Source of the DNA: Streptomyces dengpaensis
Lineage (GTDB): Bacteria; Actinomycetota; Actinomycetes; Streptomycetales; Streptomycetaceae
DNA length: 64,000 bases
Direction: 5' to 3'
NCBI RefSeq assembly: GCF_002946835.1
Contig: NZ_CP026652.1
Location: 3,658,001-3,722,000, forward strand
The translations under genes were made by a program, and so were the position numbers. Below, piece after piece: positions 56,003-64,000 of this stretch. Under the pieces are notes generated by a model, which was given only the letters and a program-made list of their open reading frames with translations, had not been told where the DNA came from and made no database searches. Positions within the stretch are counted from its first letter, which is position 1. Each line of letters starts with the position of its first letter.

Positions 56003-56403
56003 GGCTCGGCTCCTCGCGGTCTCGCGTCAGCTCCGCACGTCCGGAAAGCCCCGATCGCGCCTTCCGTGCGATTTACGGTACGCCGCCCATTCGGACGCTG
56101 CGACCGGGCCACGAGGCGACAGGCCGGGTAGGCTACGTCGCCCACACACGCCCTCCACCATCACGAGTGGACTGCAGCCTGCGCGGACCGCGTGGACCGC
56201 AACCTGCGGATTGATCTTCGCGCACCGCTGCCGGATTGATCTTCTCGCGCCGCTGCCGAGGGCCCTTCCCCCTGGGACGAGGCGTGCCCGCGCGCCCGAC
56301 CTCCTCACCACTCACCCTGGACCCCTCACTCCTCGCACGTCCCCCTCGCTACTTCGGTTGGCCGTCTCCCCCTGCGTGTCCCAGGGATCGGTGCGAATCT
56401 GAG
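56003..56403. other. Intergenic region upstream of the baeRF3 gene
   Basis: No gene is supported. It must hold the promoters of the small minus-strand gene and of the plus-strand baeRF3 gene, and it contains a 25-bp tandem repeat. Confidence 0.4.
56208..56257. repeat. 25-bp tandem duplication
   Basis: GGATTGATCTTCGCGCACCG plus CTGCC (56208-56232) is followed at once by a copy with three changes (56233-56257). It lies about 150 bases upstream of the baeRF3 gene. Confidence 0.75.
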
Positions 56404-57588
56404 ATGGTGCATACCTCTGATCTCACTCCCGAAGTCCGGGCCGCCCTGAGCAAGCCGCGGCCGTATCCCGCGATCACGTTGGTCATGCCGACCGATCCGG
56501 ATTTCCCCTTCAGCGAGAAGGACCGGATCCTTCTGCGCGACCTCTGCACCGAGGCCAAGCGCCGGCTGGCGGATGACCCCGAGGTGGAGCGGGACGCGAG
56601 GTTGGAGTTGCGGGACCACAGGCTGGATCCCACGGTGATCGAGCGCGCCGCCGATCCGTTCCACCCCGACGACGCCATGGTGGTCTATGTGGCCGCGGAC
56701 GAGCCGGTTCAGGTGTGGCGGATGACGTCGCTCGCGGCCGTGCAACCGCGGGTGGAGTTCGCCACGGCGTTCCTGACGCGGTACCTGGTGGCCGCCGAGC
56801 AGCGGTCCAAGCCGTACTTGGTTCTCGTCCTCGATCAGGACATGTGCCGGCTGTACCACGGGTCCGTGCGACGGCTGGAGGAGGTGGAGAGGGACGGGTG
56901 GCCGGGCGCGCCGCAGATCCCGTCGCCCGAGGACGCGATTCCCGGGGAGATCCCCCACGCGGCGCCGTACGAGGGGCATGAGGAGCGGGTCGAGCAGTAC
57001 CTGCGGACCGTGGACAAACGGCTGGGGGACGCCCTCAAAGAGCACGACGGACTGCCGCTGTTCGTCATCGGCGGCGACAAGATCCTCTCGACGTTCAAGG
57101 GCCTCACCGGATACGAGAACCGGATCGCCGGGACATTGCCGCTCACCGGCATGGACAATTTCCCGGCGCCGGATCTGGCGAAGCGGATGCAGCCCGTCCT
57201 TGCCGACTTTCACACGAAGCAGGTCGCCCAAGCTGTCGCCGAGCTGGAAGAAGCGCACGGACACGGCAAGTACGTCGGCGGCGCACCGGAAGTGTGGACC
57301 GCGGTCGCCGACAAGCGGGTCCACCAACTCCTGGTGGAAGAGGGGCTCATGGTGGCGGGCCGGATCACCGGGGACGGCCGGGTACTGGAGGTCGCAGAGG
57401 TACCGCAGCCGGTGACCTTGCCGAACCCGAAACCCGATGTCGAGCCGCCGCCGCACACCTACGGTGTGGCCACCGACATCGTCGAACAGCTTGTGGACAA
57501 CGCGATCAGCGCGGGCTCCCGAGTCTTGTTCGTGCCCGACGGGACGCTCGCAGCGGCCGGCGGCGTGGCGGCTGTGCTGCGGTACTGA
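56404..57588 (+). CDS. baeRF3-domain protein (archaeo-eukaryotic release factor-like)
   Basis: A 394-aa cytoplasmic protein. ITLVMPTDPDFPFSEKDRIL, then FLTRYLVAAEQRSKPYLVLV, CRLYHGSVRRLEEVE and PLFVIGGDKILSTFKGLTGY match the bacterial family-3 eRF1-like/Vms1-related fold. The C-terminal PPPHTYGVATDIVEQLVDNA and SAGSRVLFVPDGTLAAAGGV form the last domain. The family is predicted to act on stalled ribosomes or RNA, as Rv2629 relatives do in stress; this is not established. The ATG at 56404 has only a weak upstream GGA. Confidence 0.8.
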   Translation: MVHTSDLTPEVRAALSKPRPYPAITLVMPTDPDFPFSEKDRILLRDLCTEAKRRLADDPEVERDARLELRDHRLDPTVIERAADPFHPDDAMVVYVAADEPVQVWRMTSLAAVQPRVEFATAFLTRYLVAAEQRSKPYLVLVLDQDMCRLYHGSVRRLEEVERDGWPGAPQIPSPEDAIPGEIPHAAPYEGHEERVEQYLRTVDKRLGDALKEHDGLPLFVIGGDKILSTFKGLTGYENRIAGTLPLTGMDNFPAPDLAKRMQPVLADFHTKQVAQAVAELEEAHGHGKYVGGAPEVWTAVADKRVHQLLVEEGLMVAGRITGDGRVLEVAEVPQPVTLPNPKPDVEPPPHTYGVATDIVEQLVDNAISAGSRVLFVPDGTLAAAGGVAAVLRY

Positions 57589-57601
57589 TCCACCACGCGC
57601 G

Positions 57602-57712
57602 GGAATCGCCACGGCCAAGCTGCTGATCGGCTTGTACGTGGCCTACAGCCAGCAGCGCCGAAGCGCACGGGACGGCGTGAGCGCCAACGCCACGGAGGGC
57701 GCGGAGCTCTGA
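57602..57712 (+). pseudogene. Unidentified 3' gene fragment
   Basis: The frame GIATAKLLIGLYVAYSQQRR followed by SARDGVSANATEGAEL and a stop has coding-like codon use but no start of its own. It looks like the C-terminus of a lost enzyme. I cannot assign the family with confidence. Confidence 0.3.
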
Positions 57713-57766
57713 ACCGCGCAGCCTCGCGACCCTCGTTATCAGGCTCGCCTCGGCGGCAGCGAAACC

Positions 57767-58306
57767 TCACGCATCACGCGTAGGGAAGGTACTGGTGTCG
57801 ATCTTCACGCGCTCACCGGTCGCCAAGGTAAGACTCACTGACTCCCCGTACGGGATCTCGAGGATGCGGCCGTAGCCGGAGGCATATGGCTCGGACATCA
57901 GCGTGACGAGCTTCTTGAACGGGTCGGCGATCAGGTAAAAGTCGATCCCGTAGCGGCCGTACTTCTGGACGTTCCGTACGTAGTCCTTCTCGTCCTCCGG
58001 CTCGGAGGGGACCTCGACCACGGCCAGCACGTCGATGCAGGAGTAACTGTTCTTCCGGCGCTCGGCGTCGAAGCCGATGATCGTCAGGTCGGGCGCCGCG
58101 TCGTTCTCACCGGGGAATGTCACGAGGACATCACCGAAGACACGTTCCCGGGCGATACCAGCAGCCGCGACGGCACCCTCGACATCCCTGACGGTCCAAT
58201 GCTGCTCCGGACTCTGCGGGGTCATGATCACCCTCCCGTCGAAGACCTCGACCTTGTAGCCCTCGGGGATACCGCCTCGCTCGATCAGATCGCTCATGAC
58301 AGTCAC
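57767..58306 (-). CDS. Uma2-family (DUF820) putative endonuclease
   Basis: A 179-aa protein of the Uma2 family, a PD-(D/E)XK nuclease fold expanded in Streptomyces and cyanobacteria. VEVFDGRVIMTPQSPEQHW, APDLTIIGFDAE and LAVVEVPSEPEDEKDYVRNV carry the acidic and Lys residues (the core Lys is in DEKDY). AAGYGRYGIDFYLIAD-type sequence follows. AGGAGGTG lies before GTG 58306; ATG 58297 is also possible. It is 77 bases downstream of a GntR gene on the same strand. Biological role unknown. Confidence 0.87.
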   Translation of the reverse strand: MTVMSDLIERGGIPEGYKVEVFDGRVIMTPQSPEQHWTVRDVEGAVAAAGIARERVFGDVLVTFPGENDAAPDLTIIGFDAERRKNSYSCIDVLAVVEVPSEPEDEKDYVRNVQKYGRYGIDFYLIADPFKKLVTLMSEPYASGYGRILEIPYGESVSLTLATGERVKIDTSTFPTRDA

Positions 58307-58383
58307 GGCAGTTCACCTCCTGTGGGCATTATGGCTGGCCGAAGACAATCAGAGGGCACCTTCGAGCACCGTCCCGGTCGGCG

Positions 58384-58671
58384 CTACTGCTGATCGCCAC
58401 CAGCGGTGTCGTCCGACTCCGGGTGCGCGATGAAGGTCCCCTTGGACGGAAGCGTGACGACCAGACCTCGATCGCGCAGTTCGCGGGTGGCTCGGCGGGC
58501 TGTGAGGTGCGCAACTCCGTACTCCGCGGCAAGATCACGCTCTCCTGGCAGCCGTGCGCCGGGCCGGAGCTCACCCTTGGCAATGCGTTCGGCGATGTGG
58601 TCCGCCATTTGCATGTAGACGTACGCGATCTTGTTCGGATCGATCGGCGACTGTCCGGGGTCTGGCGTCAT
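58384..58671 (-). CDS. Short GntR-type regulator
   Basis: A 95-aa protein consisting of little more than the GntR winged helix: YVYMQMADHIAERIAKGELR, GARLPGERDLAAEYGVAHLT and ARRATRELRDRGLVVTLPSK. There is no effector-binding domain. Such short forms in Streptomyces often sit beside small divergent genes, as here (58833 onward), and probably control them. Confidence 0.88.
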   Translation of the reverse strand: MTPDPGQSPIDPNKIAYVYMQMADHIAERIAKGELRPGARLPGERDLAAEYGVAHLTARRATRELRDRGLVVTLPSKGTFIAHPESDDTAGGDQQ

Positions 58672-58832
58672 ATCGAACAACGTACGACAGCACCTAGCTC
58701 TACGACTCAATGGAGTGCGCATAACCGCTATACACCCCCCAGTTACACCCTGTAGCGTGCCTGTCACTTAAAGACCCCGGCGACGGAGGCAACCGTCCCG
58801 GGGCGTGGCCAACGCTTAGTAGGAGCGTCAAC

Positions 58833-59122
58833 ATGCTGGACCTTACCGTCCGATTCCTGGCGTGGGTGCTGAGCACATGGATGCCGCAACCACGCGGTCG
58901 CCACCGCGCCGGAACCCTCCGCGCGCAACGGACAGCCCCGCCCCTACCCCGCTTCACCGAACTCCTCGACGGCAGCGCCTCCCATCTCGTACGCCCCTAC
59001 CTCCTCGCCCCGACGAACGCCACCGCCAACGCGAACGCCGCCGCGCCCTCTACCTGGCCGCCCTCGGCATCGACGTCGGCCCGGACCACATCCACGGCAT
59101 CCCCGTCGGAGCCACCCGATGA
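58833..59122 (+). pseudogene. Small conserved protein with a -1 frameshift
   Basis: The frame from ATG 58833 (GTAGGAG upstream) reads MLDLTVRFLAWVLSTWMPQP to SHLVRPYLLAP. At a run of four C (59008-59011) homology passes to the neighbouring frame, DERHRQRERRRALYLAALGI and on to DHIHGIPVGATR, ending at TGA 59122. A single missing C explains it. The protein would be about 97 aa with an N-terminal amphipathic helix and belongs to a type common beside GntR genes in Streptomyces. The second half's stop overlaps the next gene's ATG, so the ancestral gene was coupled. It may be a mutation, a sequencing error or a programmed shift. Confidence 0.65.
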
Positions 59123-59472
59123 CCGACCCCGCCGCTCGCCGCCCCGTCCGTATGTGCGCCCGCTGCCAGCGCACCACCGAAGACCCGGTCCTGGTCCACG
59201 AGGTCCACGCGGCAACCGGCCCCGGCTTCAACGTCTACGCCTGCCCAGAGTGCGCCGACCACTACCCGCCCCTGACGGACCCCCTGGAACTCCTCGAACT
59301 CACCCCACGCCGCTCCCGGATGACCATCCGCGTCTACAAGGTCACCGCGGAGGGTGCGGTCACCGAAGACCGTGGCGAGGTCCGGACCTGGACGGGCAGC
59401 CGCATCGACCCAACCCCGCAGACGGCCGCCTTCCCACCCTGCATGTGTGCAGGATGCCGCTCGACCCGATAA
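59119..59472 (+). CDS. Small Cys-rich, zinc-finger-like protein
   Basis: A 117-aa protein. Cys pairs CARC (13-16) and CPEC (42-45) could bind zinc, and the C-terminal CMCAGC adds three more Cys. The stretch MTIRVYKVTAEGAVTEDRGE is predicted beta. ATG 59119 overlaps the stop of the frameshifted gene (ATGA). With the GntR gene it forms a small divergent cassette common in Streptomyces; function unknown. Confidence 0.7.
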   Translation: MTDPAARRPVRMCARCQRTTEDPVLVHEVHAATGPGFNVYACPECADHYPPLTDPLELLELTPRRSRMTIRVYKVTAEGAVTEDRGEVRTWTGSRIDPTPQTAAFPPCMCAGCRSTR

Positions 59473-59497
59473 CTCCCGCGAAGCCGGACAGAAATAC

Positions 59498-59532
59498 CTG
59501 GCCCCGGACGCTCCTCAAGCGTCCGGGGCCAG
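59498..59532 (+). terminator. Strong terminator hairpin
   Basis: CTGGCCCCGGACGCT and AGCGTCCGGGGCCAG form a perfect 15-bp stem with a 5-base loop, 25 bases after the stop codon of the Cys-rich gene. Confidence 0.9.
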
Positions 59533-59697
59533 ACGTATCTCCAGCGGGCCACGATCAGGCCACGGAAGCCGAACCGATTTGCTCAAATAGATCCACAATT
59601 CCCGGCACCCTGGTGGAAGTTCAGCCTGGCGAAACCATCAGCCCCACCGATACCGTCCATACCCTTGACTGCATCTTTGTCTCACGGGGAGTCCACT

Positions 59698-60351
59698 GTG
59701 AAGCGCCGCTCTTTGCCCGTTGCTGCCGCGTTCGCCACGACAGCGGCCCTACTGCTGACGGCCTGCGGCAGCGGGGACGACAGCTCGAAGGACAACGACA
59801 AGATCGCGGGCGCCGATCAGGACGGCAGTCCGTCGGCGTCGCCGAGTGCGAGCACGTCGGGCAGCATTGAGCGTCCCGACATGACGCTCCCGGCCGACAT
59901 CAAGGAGACCTTCGAGGGGTGGAAGACGGGCGACGCAACGAAGGACGCGATCCTGGCAGATGCCGGGCGCGCCCAGACGGCAGTCACGTACGCGGTCGTC
60001 AAGGGGGACCCCAAGTCCGCGGTGCTGTCCTTCTATCAGGCCGGCACGGCCCTCCCGGGCAGCCAGGACTGGGTGAAGACGATCGTCGACTCCGGCTCCA
60101 CATTCACCGGCGCTGTCCGTTACCACTCACCCGATCTTGAAGTGTTCGACAAGAAGTCGGCGGGGCTTGCCTACTGCTCCGACGAGAGCAAGGCGTTCAA
60201 CAAGAACCGGAAGACGCAAGAGGTCGAGAGGACGCCGGCGAACGACGACTCGTACGTGCTCTACAGCACGCGTCTGGAGAAGGCCGAGAACGGTGTCTGG
60301 CAGACCACCAAGCTCGTATCGGAACGGGGGAACAAGACATGCACGCCTTGA
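59698..60351 (+). CDS. Lipoprotein in the T7SS region
   Basis: A 217-aa secreted lipoprotein. Signal peptide KRRSLPVAAAFATTAALLL leads to the lipobox LTAC (about residue 22), then a Ser/Asp-rich linker and a conserved-looking domain (LPADIKETFEGWKTGDATKD, AVVKGDPKSAVLSFYQAG). Two further Cys (YCSDE, KTCTP) may pair. GGGGAG lies before GTG 59698. It overlaps the next gene by 13 bases and shares its transcript. The role is unknown; the location next to esx and essC genes suggests a T7SS accessory factor. Confidence 0.8.
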   Translation: MKRRSLPVAAAFATTAALLLTACGSGDDSSKDNDKIAGADQDGSPSASPSASTSGSIERPDMTLPADIKETFEGWKTGDATKDAILADAGRAQTAVTYAVVKGDPKSAVLSFYQAGTALPGSQDWVKTIVDSGSTFTGAVRYHSPDLEVFDKKSAGLAYCSDESKAFNKNRKTQEVERTPANDDSYVLYSTRLEKAENGVWQTTKLVSERGNKTCTP

Positions 60352-61388
60352 CGAGGCGGCGCAGCAGATGGCTGGTCGTGGGCGCTACGGCGGGAGTCTG
60401 CGCACTGATACCGGGTACGGCGATGGCCGGATGGGGTCCCGGAGGCAAGTCGAACGGCGGGACCACGGAGACCGGCGGCGGGCAGTCCGGCACTGACATC
60501 GTGTCCATGGTCCGCTACAGCGGAAGTTCCAAGGGCAGCGGCGGCAGCAAGGGGAACGTCACCCCGGTGGGGAATTGGACTCCGCCCGCCTGCTGGTACG
60601 AGCCGCGCACGGCCGAGGACTTCGAAAAGCACGTCGAGAACATGTACACCGAGACCGTCAACTACCCCGGACAGCACAGCTACGCGAAGACGGCCGTCGG
60701 ACAGTTCCGCGAAATGTACAAGGACGGCAAGTACAAGAACTACAACCTCGACAAGGCTGACGAGGGCACGTGGTGGGTCGCCGTCCAGGACCCCGACCGT
60801 TGGCTGGAGCCCGCGGCTCAGCTCTGCAACGAATTGCCCTTCTGGGTCGTGAACGGCGACACCCCGAATGTCCCCAACGCCGTCACCCCCGAGGTTCTCG
60901 CCGAACTGGCGTACAGCCGGCTGCAACTTCCCGAGACCGAGGTCACTCTCGCGCCTGAGGACATCACCAAGGTGAACCTCCCGACGTGGGCCTGGCTGGA
61001 CAAGGCCAAGTTCAAAGAAGTCGACGTCACCGCTCAGATCAATGTCGGAGGCCTCAACATCCAGGCCACCACGACGGCCAAGCCCATCGCTCTCAAGCTG
61101 GAGCCAGGCACGCGGGACGCCGAGACCTACCCGGCTTCCGGCGAGTGCGAGATCAACGACGGGTCGATCGGCGAGGCGTACGCCAAGGGCAAGGCCGACG
61201 AGACCCCGCCGTGCGGCATCAAGTACCTGCGGTCGTCCGGCGACGGCACTTTCAAGCTCCGGGCAACCGTCACCTGGGAGATCACCTGGACCGGCACGGG
61301 TAACCCGAACCCGGCCAAGCTCCCGAACGGCACCTTCGGCAACACCCAGAACATCACCGTCCAGGAAATCCAGTCCGTCAATAGGTGA
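60339..61388 (+). CDS. Secreted hypothetical protein in the T7SS region
   Basis: A 349-aa exported protein. A signal peptide (Arg-rich, then ALIPGTAMA, about 1-30) is followed by a Gly/Ser-rich linker to about residue 75 and a globular part with PPACWYEPRTAEDFEKHVEN, WWVAVQDPDRWLEPAAQLCN and EWTVTWEITW-like beta segments near the C-terminus. Cys residues pair up in number (CWY, LCNE, GECE, PPCG). GGGGGA lies before ATG 60339. It is coupled to the lipoprotein gene. I do not recognise a catalytic domain. Confidence 0.75.
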   Translation: MHALTRRRSRWLVVGATAGVCALIPGTAMAGWGPGGKSNGGTTETGGGQSGTDIVSMVRYSGSSKGSGGSKGNVTPVGNWTPPACWYEPRTAEDFEKHVENMYTETVNYPGQHSYAKTAVGQFREMYKDGKYKNYNLDKADEGTWWVAVQDPDRWLEPAAQLCNELPFWVVNGDTPNVPNAVTPEVLAELAYSRLQLPETEVTLAPEDITKVNLPTWAWLDKAKFKEVDVTAQINVGGLNIQATTTAKPIALKLEPGTRDAETYPASGECEINDGSIGEAYAKGKADETPPCGIKYLRSSGDGTFKLRATVTWEITWTGTGNPNPAKLPNGTFGNTQNITVQEIQSVNR

Positions 61389-61525
61389 CGGCAGCATGGA
61401 AGTTGCGACGGTTGTCCAGGACCACCGACCGCACCATACGAAACCGCCTCGGCGTCACTCCGGACGCCGCAGCGTGGTGCACGATCGGCAAGATCCCCGA
61501 ACCGCCCGCAGACGGCCTGATCTAA
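61385..61525 (+). CDS. Possible 46-aa coupled small ORF
   Basis: GTG 61385 overlaps the stop of the preceding gene (GTGA). The frame reads VTAAWKLRRLSRTTDRTIRN, then RLGVTPDAAAWCTIGKIPEP and PADGLI before TAA. It ends 13 bases before a strong hairpin, as a last operon gene would. Basic and Trp-containing; unrecognised. Codon bias is mixed, so it may be chance. Confidence 0.35.
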   Translation: MTAAWKLRRLSRTTDRTIRNRLGVTPDAAAWCTIGKIPEPPADGLI

Positions 61526-61538
61526 TGGGAACCCACCA

Positions 61539-61572
61539 GTGCGGTGAGCCGCCTCAACACGGCTCACCGCAC
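61539..61572. terminator. Bidirectional terminator between convergent genes
   Basis: GTGCGGTGAGCCG and CGGCTCACCGCAC form a perfect 13-bp stem with an 8-base loop. It lies between the plus-strand secreted-protein operon and the stop codon of the minus-strand Esx-type gene and can serve both. Confidence 0.87.
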
Positions 61573-61594
61573 CCCAAAACCGCCGCGACGCGGA

Positions 61595-61903
61595 CTACTT
61601 GCCCTTCACACCCTTGGCCAGCTGGTCATCCAGTTCCTCATACGCCTTCGCGGCGTCCTCGAGGAACTTGGCCATGCCCTTGAGGCCCTCCAGGGTGTCC
61701 TTCATGCCCTTGGTGAACTCCTTGAAGGAGTCGTCGAAGGCCTGGGAACCCCTCGCGGTCGTGTAGCCGTCCGCGACCAGGCCGTCGATGTAGCTGTCCA
61801 GGCCCTGGAGTTTGTCCTCCATCTTTTCCTTCTCGTGGCCCAGCTTCTTCGCAGCGGTCCGCATCTTGTCGTATGTGATATCTGCGTCTTTGCCGCCGGC
61901 CAT
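61595..61903 (-). CDS. Esx/WXG100-family T7SS substrate
   Basis: A 102-aa helical-hairpin protein. Two helices (about 10-40 and 52-95) flank the turn VADGYTTARGSQAF, where the Trp of the WXG motif is replaced, as in many actinobacterial EsxB-like members. Near the C-terminus Tyr88 and Asp92 (AYEELD) make the YxxxD/E secretion signal. GGAGG precedes ATG 61903; ATG 61924 would add seven residues. It is divergent from the EssC/EccC gene, its likely export ATPase. Confidence 0.87.
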   Translation of the reverse strand: MAGGKDADITYDKMRTAAKKLGHEKEKMEDKLQGLDSYIDGLVADGYTTARGSQAFDDSFKEFTKGMKDTLEGLKGMAKFLEDAAKAYEELDDQLAKGVKGK

Positions 61904-62215
61904 GTGGCGTCCTCCATACTTCAACTCGCCGCAGGGCCAACCCCCGTGGCTCCTGATGCGGATGATGCGATCGTCCGCATTGAGCCAGCAGCTTACTTAC
62001 GGCGCTTGCAGGAGCACACCCCGGTTCTGTCACGGGCCCGCACCAGACGGCGTGCAAAGGCCGCGCGGACGACGCCGTAGCGCCGCCGTATCAGCGCTGA
62101 GCCTCCAACGGCCCCTCACACAGCTCGTTGCCTGCGGGAAGGGGGAAGCGGCTATCGTCGAGGGCACTGTGGCCCGCGTTCCGGAAGCGGTCTCAGGTGT
62201 CTGGGGAGGACGAGC
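61904..62215. other. Divergent promoter region, esx to essC/eccC
   Basis: About 310 bases between the divergent esx-type and ATPase genes. It must contain both promoters. No further gene is supported, and I see no clear operator. Confidence 0.45.
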
Positions 62216-64000
62216 GTGCGGCTGACTCTGACCGTCGTCGATCCGCTGGGCGGCGCCACCGCCGACGTGGTTCTAGATGCGGATCCTGAGTCCTCGGTGG
62301 GGGACATCGCCAAGGAACTGGCGGCGCACGTCGGGTACAGCGGGGGTGCTCAGATCATCCCCATCGGGCAGCATCAGGCGGCCCAGACGGGGGCGCCTGT
62401 CGCTTACGTCGACGGGTATCCCGTCGATCCCTCCGCCACCATCGGCACCTCGCCGCTGCGTGAGGGCGCCGTCGTCAGTCTGCACGACCCCGCCGGGTGT
62501 CTGCCGGGTGAGCCGACCGGGCTCGTCGAGCTGCGCGTGGCGAGCGGTCCGGGTGCCGGGGCCGTGCACCGGCTCGGGATCGGGCGGTACGACATCGGCG
62601 CCGGGGCCTCCTCCTACATCCGCATCGATGACCCCGAACTTCCGCAACGAGCCCTGACGTTGTCCGTCGCGACGGACGGGACCTGCCGGGTCGCCGTACA
62701 GGGGGACCAGAAAGACAAGGAAGGCGTCACCCTCGACGGTGAAGCCATCGAGACGCGCGACGACGACGAGTGGCCCCTCGGCAGCCAGATCGCCGTCGGC
62801 AACACCCTCCTCGAATTCGACCGCTACTCGCCCCCGAACGCCGCGCTCAAGTGGTCCGACGACGGTGCGGGCCTCGACTACAACCGGCCGCCGCGGCTGC
62901 ATCCCCCGGAGCGGGAGACGAAGTTCCGGCTGCCCAGTCCCGTACGGGACTTCGAGGCCCGGCCGCTGCCCTGGCTGATGGCCCTGACGCCGTTGGTCGG
63001 TGCCGTCGTCATGGTGATGATCTTCGGGCGCTGGTACTACATGATCATGGCGCTGCTGAGCCCGCTCATCATGTTCGCCAACTACTTCATGGACAAGAAG
63101 CATGGGCGCAAGTCCCATGCGAAGCAGGTCAAGGAGTACAACGAGCACAAGGCGCGGATCGAGAAGGACGCCCAGGAGGCCTTGGTCGCCGAGCGGCTCG
63201 ACCGGCGTCACGCGACACCCGACCCCGCCACCATCCTGTCGCTGAGCACCGGACCGCGTACGCGGCTGTGGGAGCGGCGGCGAACCGACGCGGACCATCT
63301 GCTGCTGCGGGTCGGGACCGGGCAGTTGCCCTCCGAGGTCGTGCTCGACGACCCGGAGCAGGACGACCACAAGCGCGAGGTCACCTGGACCATCGGGGAC
63401 GCGCCGGTCGCCCTTCCGCTGCGCGAGCGCGGGGTCATCGGCATTGCCGGGCCCGGCGATTCGGCGCACGCGCTGGGGCGTTGGGCCGTCGCCCAGACCG
63501 CGGTGCTGCACAGCCCGCTGGATGTGCAGTTCTACGTACTGACGGAGAACAGCGGGCGGGAGAGCTGGGACTGGGTGCGCTGGCTGCCGCACAGCCGGCC
63601 CGCCGGTGCCCAGGACGCCAACATTCTCATCGGCACGGACGCCGAGACCGTCGGCGCCCGCATCGGCGAGCTGACCCAACTGCTTGACGCCCGCCAGAAG
63701 GCCGCCAAGGAGAACGGCAACAAGACCTCCTTCAGCGACCCCGACATCATCGTCGTCTGGGACGGTTCGCGGCGGCTGCGGTCCATGCCGGGTGTGGTGC
63801 GGCTGCTGCGCGAGGGCCCGGCCATGTCCATGTACGCGATCTGCCTCGACGCCGAGGAGCGGTTCCTGCCCGGCGAGTGCCAGGCCATCGTCATCGCCGA
63901 GCCGAAGCCCGAGGAGCACGCGACCCCGCAGAGCATCTCCCAGGCCGCCCCCGCGGCGCCCGGCGGCTTCCCCTCCTTCCACGCCTGGCACGCCACCGCG
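62216..64000 (+). CDS. T7SS FtsK/SpoIIIE-type ATPase, 5' part (EssC/EccC-like)
   Basis: An open frame from GTG 62216 (GGGGAGG upstream) runs 595 codons to the right edge with no stop. It begins with a ubiquitin-like fold segment (MRLTLTVVDPLGGATADVVL, 1-95), then an FHA-like domain (about 103-205, HRLGIGRYDIGAGASSYIRI). Two adjacent membrane helices follow at about 252-292 (MALTPLVGAVVMVMIFGRW, then YMIMALLSPLIMFANYFM). The conserved KQVKEYNEHKARI linker and the start of the ATPase region come next (LLRVGTGQLPSEVVLDDP, then GVIGIAGPGDSAHALGRWAV). The FHA-plus-TM plan is that of EssC/YukBA rather than mycobacterial EccCa/Cb. It is the motor of the secretion system; the main Walker A sites lie beyond the window. 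Confidence 0.9.
   Translation, partial: MRLTLTVVDPLGGATADVVLDADPESSVGDIAKELAAHVGYSGGAQIIPIGQHQAAQTGAPVAYVDGYPVDPSATIGTSPLREGAVVSLHDPAGCLPGEPTGLVELRVASGPGAGAVHRLGIGRYDIGAGASSYIRIDDPELPQRALTLSVATDGTCRVAVQGDQKDKEGVTLDGEAIETRDDDEWPLGSQIAVGNTLLEFDRYSPPNAALKWSDDGAGLDYNRPPRLHPPERETKFRLPSPVRDFEARPLPWLMALTPLVGAVVMVMIFGRWYYMIMALLSPLIMFANYFMDKKHGRKSHAKQVKEYNEHKARIEKDAQEALVAERLDRRHATPDPATILSLSTGPRTRLWERRRTDADHLLLRVGTGQLPSEVVLDDPEQDDHKREVTWTIGDAPVALPLRERGVIGIAGPGDSAHALGRWAVAQTAVLHSPLDVQFYVLTENSGRESWDWVRWLPHSRPAGAQDANILIGTDAETVGARIGELTQLLDARQKAAKENGNKTSFSDPDIIVVWDGSRRLRSMPGVVRLLREGPAMSMYAICLDAEERFLPGECQAIVIAEPKPEEHATPQSISQAAPAAPGGFPSFHAWHATA

Noticed and set aside
58384..59472. GntR cassette as part of an integrated plasmid
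   Set aside because: No integrase, excisionase, rep or tra gene and no attachment-site duplication is visible; the cassette is common as a chromosomal unit.

Overview
The window is high-GC actinobacterial chromosome, almost certainly Streptomyces. Reasons: strong GC bias at third codon positions, many ATGA/GTGA-coupled genes and GTG starts, a Streptomyces-type c-di-AMP riboswitch, a complete 14-gene complex I operon, futalosine-pathway menaquinone genes, an actinobacterial Tad pilus cluster and a Streptomyces-type type VII secretion (T7SS) edge. This identification rests on gene content and recalled synteny; no search was run.

Layout. 1-9.2 kb: polyprenyl diphosphate synthase, a CocE-type hydrolase, a riboswitch-controlled LysM transglycosylase, a HAD phosphatase, a decayed ATP-grasp/flavoprotein pair, and fumarylacetoacetase. 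9.2-27.4 kb, minus strand: recQ, then nuoA-N, read from 27375 down to 11517, with a Rex-type operator upstream of nuoA and a strong hairpin after nuoN. 28-36.6 kb: a secreted NlpC/P60 hydrolase, a Tat-exported flavoprotein, peptide deformylase, a geranylgeranyl reductase-type protein, a GNAT enzyme, a PASTA protein, menG, an imidazolonepropionase-like stub and mqnC. With the polyprenyl synthase these supply or modify the menaquinone that complex I reduces.

37-51 kb: an ABC ATPase relic, a secreted glycerophosphodiesterase, and a Tad/Flp pilus cluster on the minus strand (cpaB, cpaE, tadA, tadB, tadC, flp, two tadE, tadG). Downstream lie a large membrane LysM/BTAD protein and a prepilin peptidase that carries a 33-bp tandem-repeat insertion. 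A plus-strand T7SS-like pair (193-aa protein and WxxG protein) sits inside this cluster.

51-59.5 kb is accessory. It holds a second locus with a paralogue of that 193-aa protein, a tiny ORF resembling a T7SS export-signal segment and a coupled 155-aa protein; an IS110 transposase relic; a luciferase-like monooxygenase/MarR/FMN-reductase operon; gene fragments; a baeRF3 protein; Uma2 and GntR genes; and a frameshifted small gene. 59.7-64 kb is a T7SS locus: lipoprotein, secreted protein, an Esx-type substrate and the start of the EssC/EccC ATPase, which runs off the right edge.

The most interesting leads are the two related T7SS-accessory loci, the tandem repeats inside conserved enzymes and upstream of nuo, and a helically phased CRTGG array upstream of fumarylacetoacetase.
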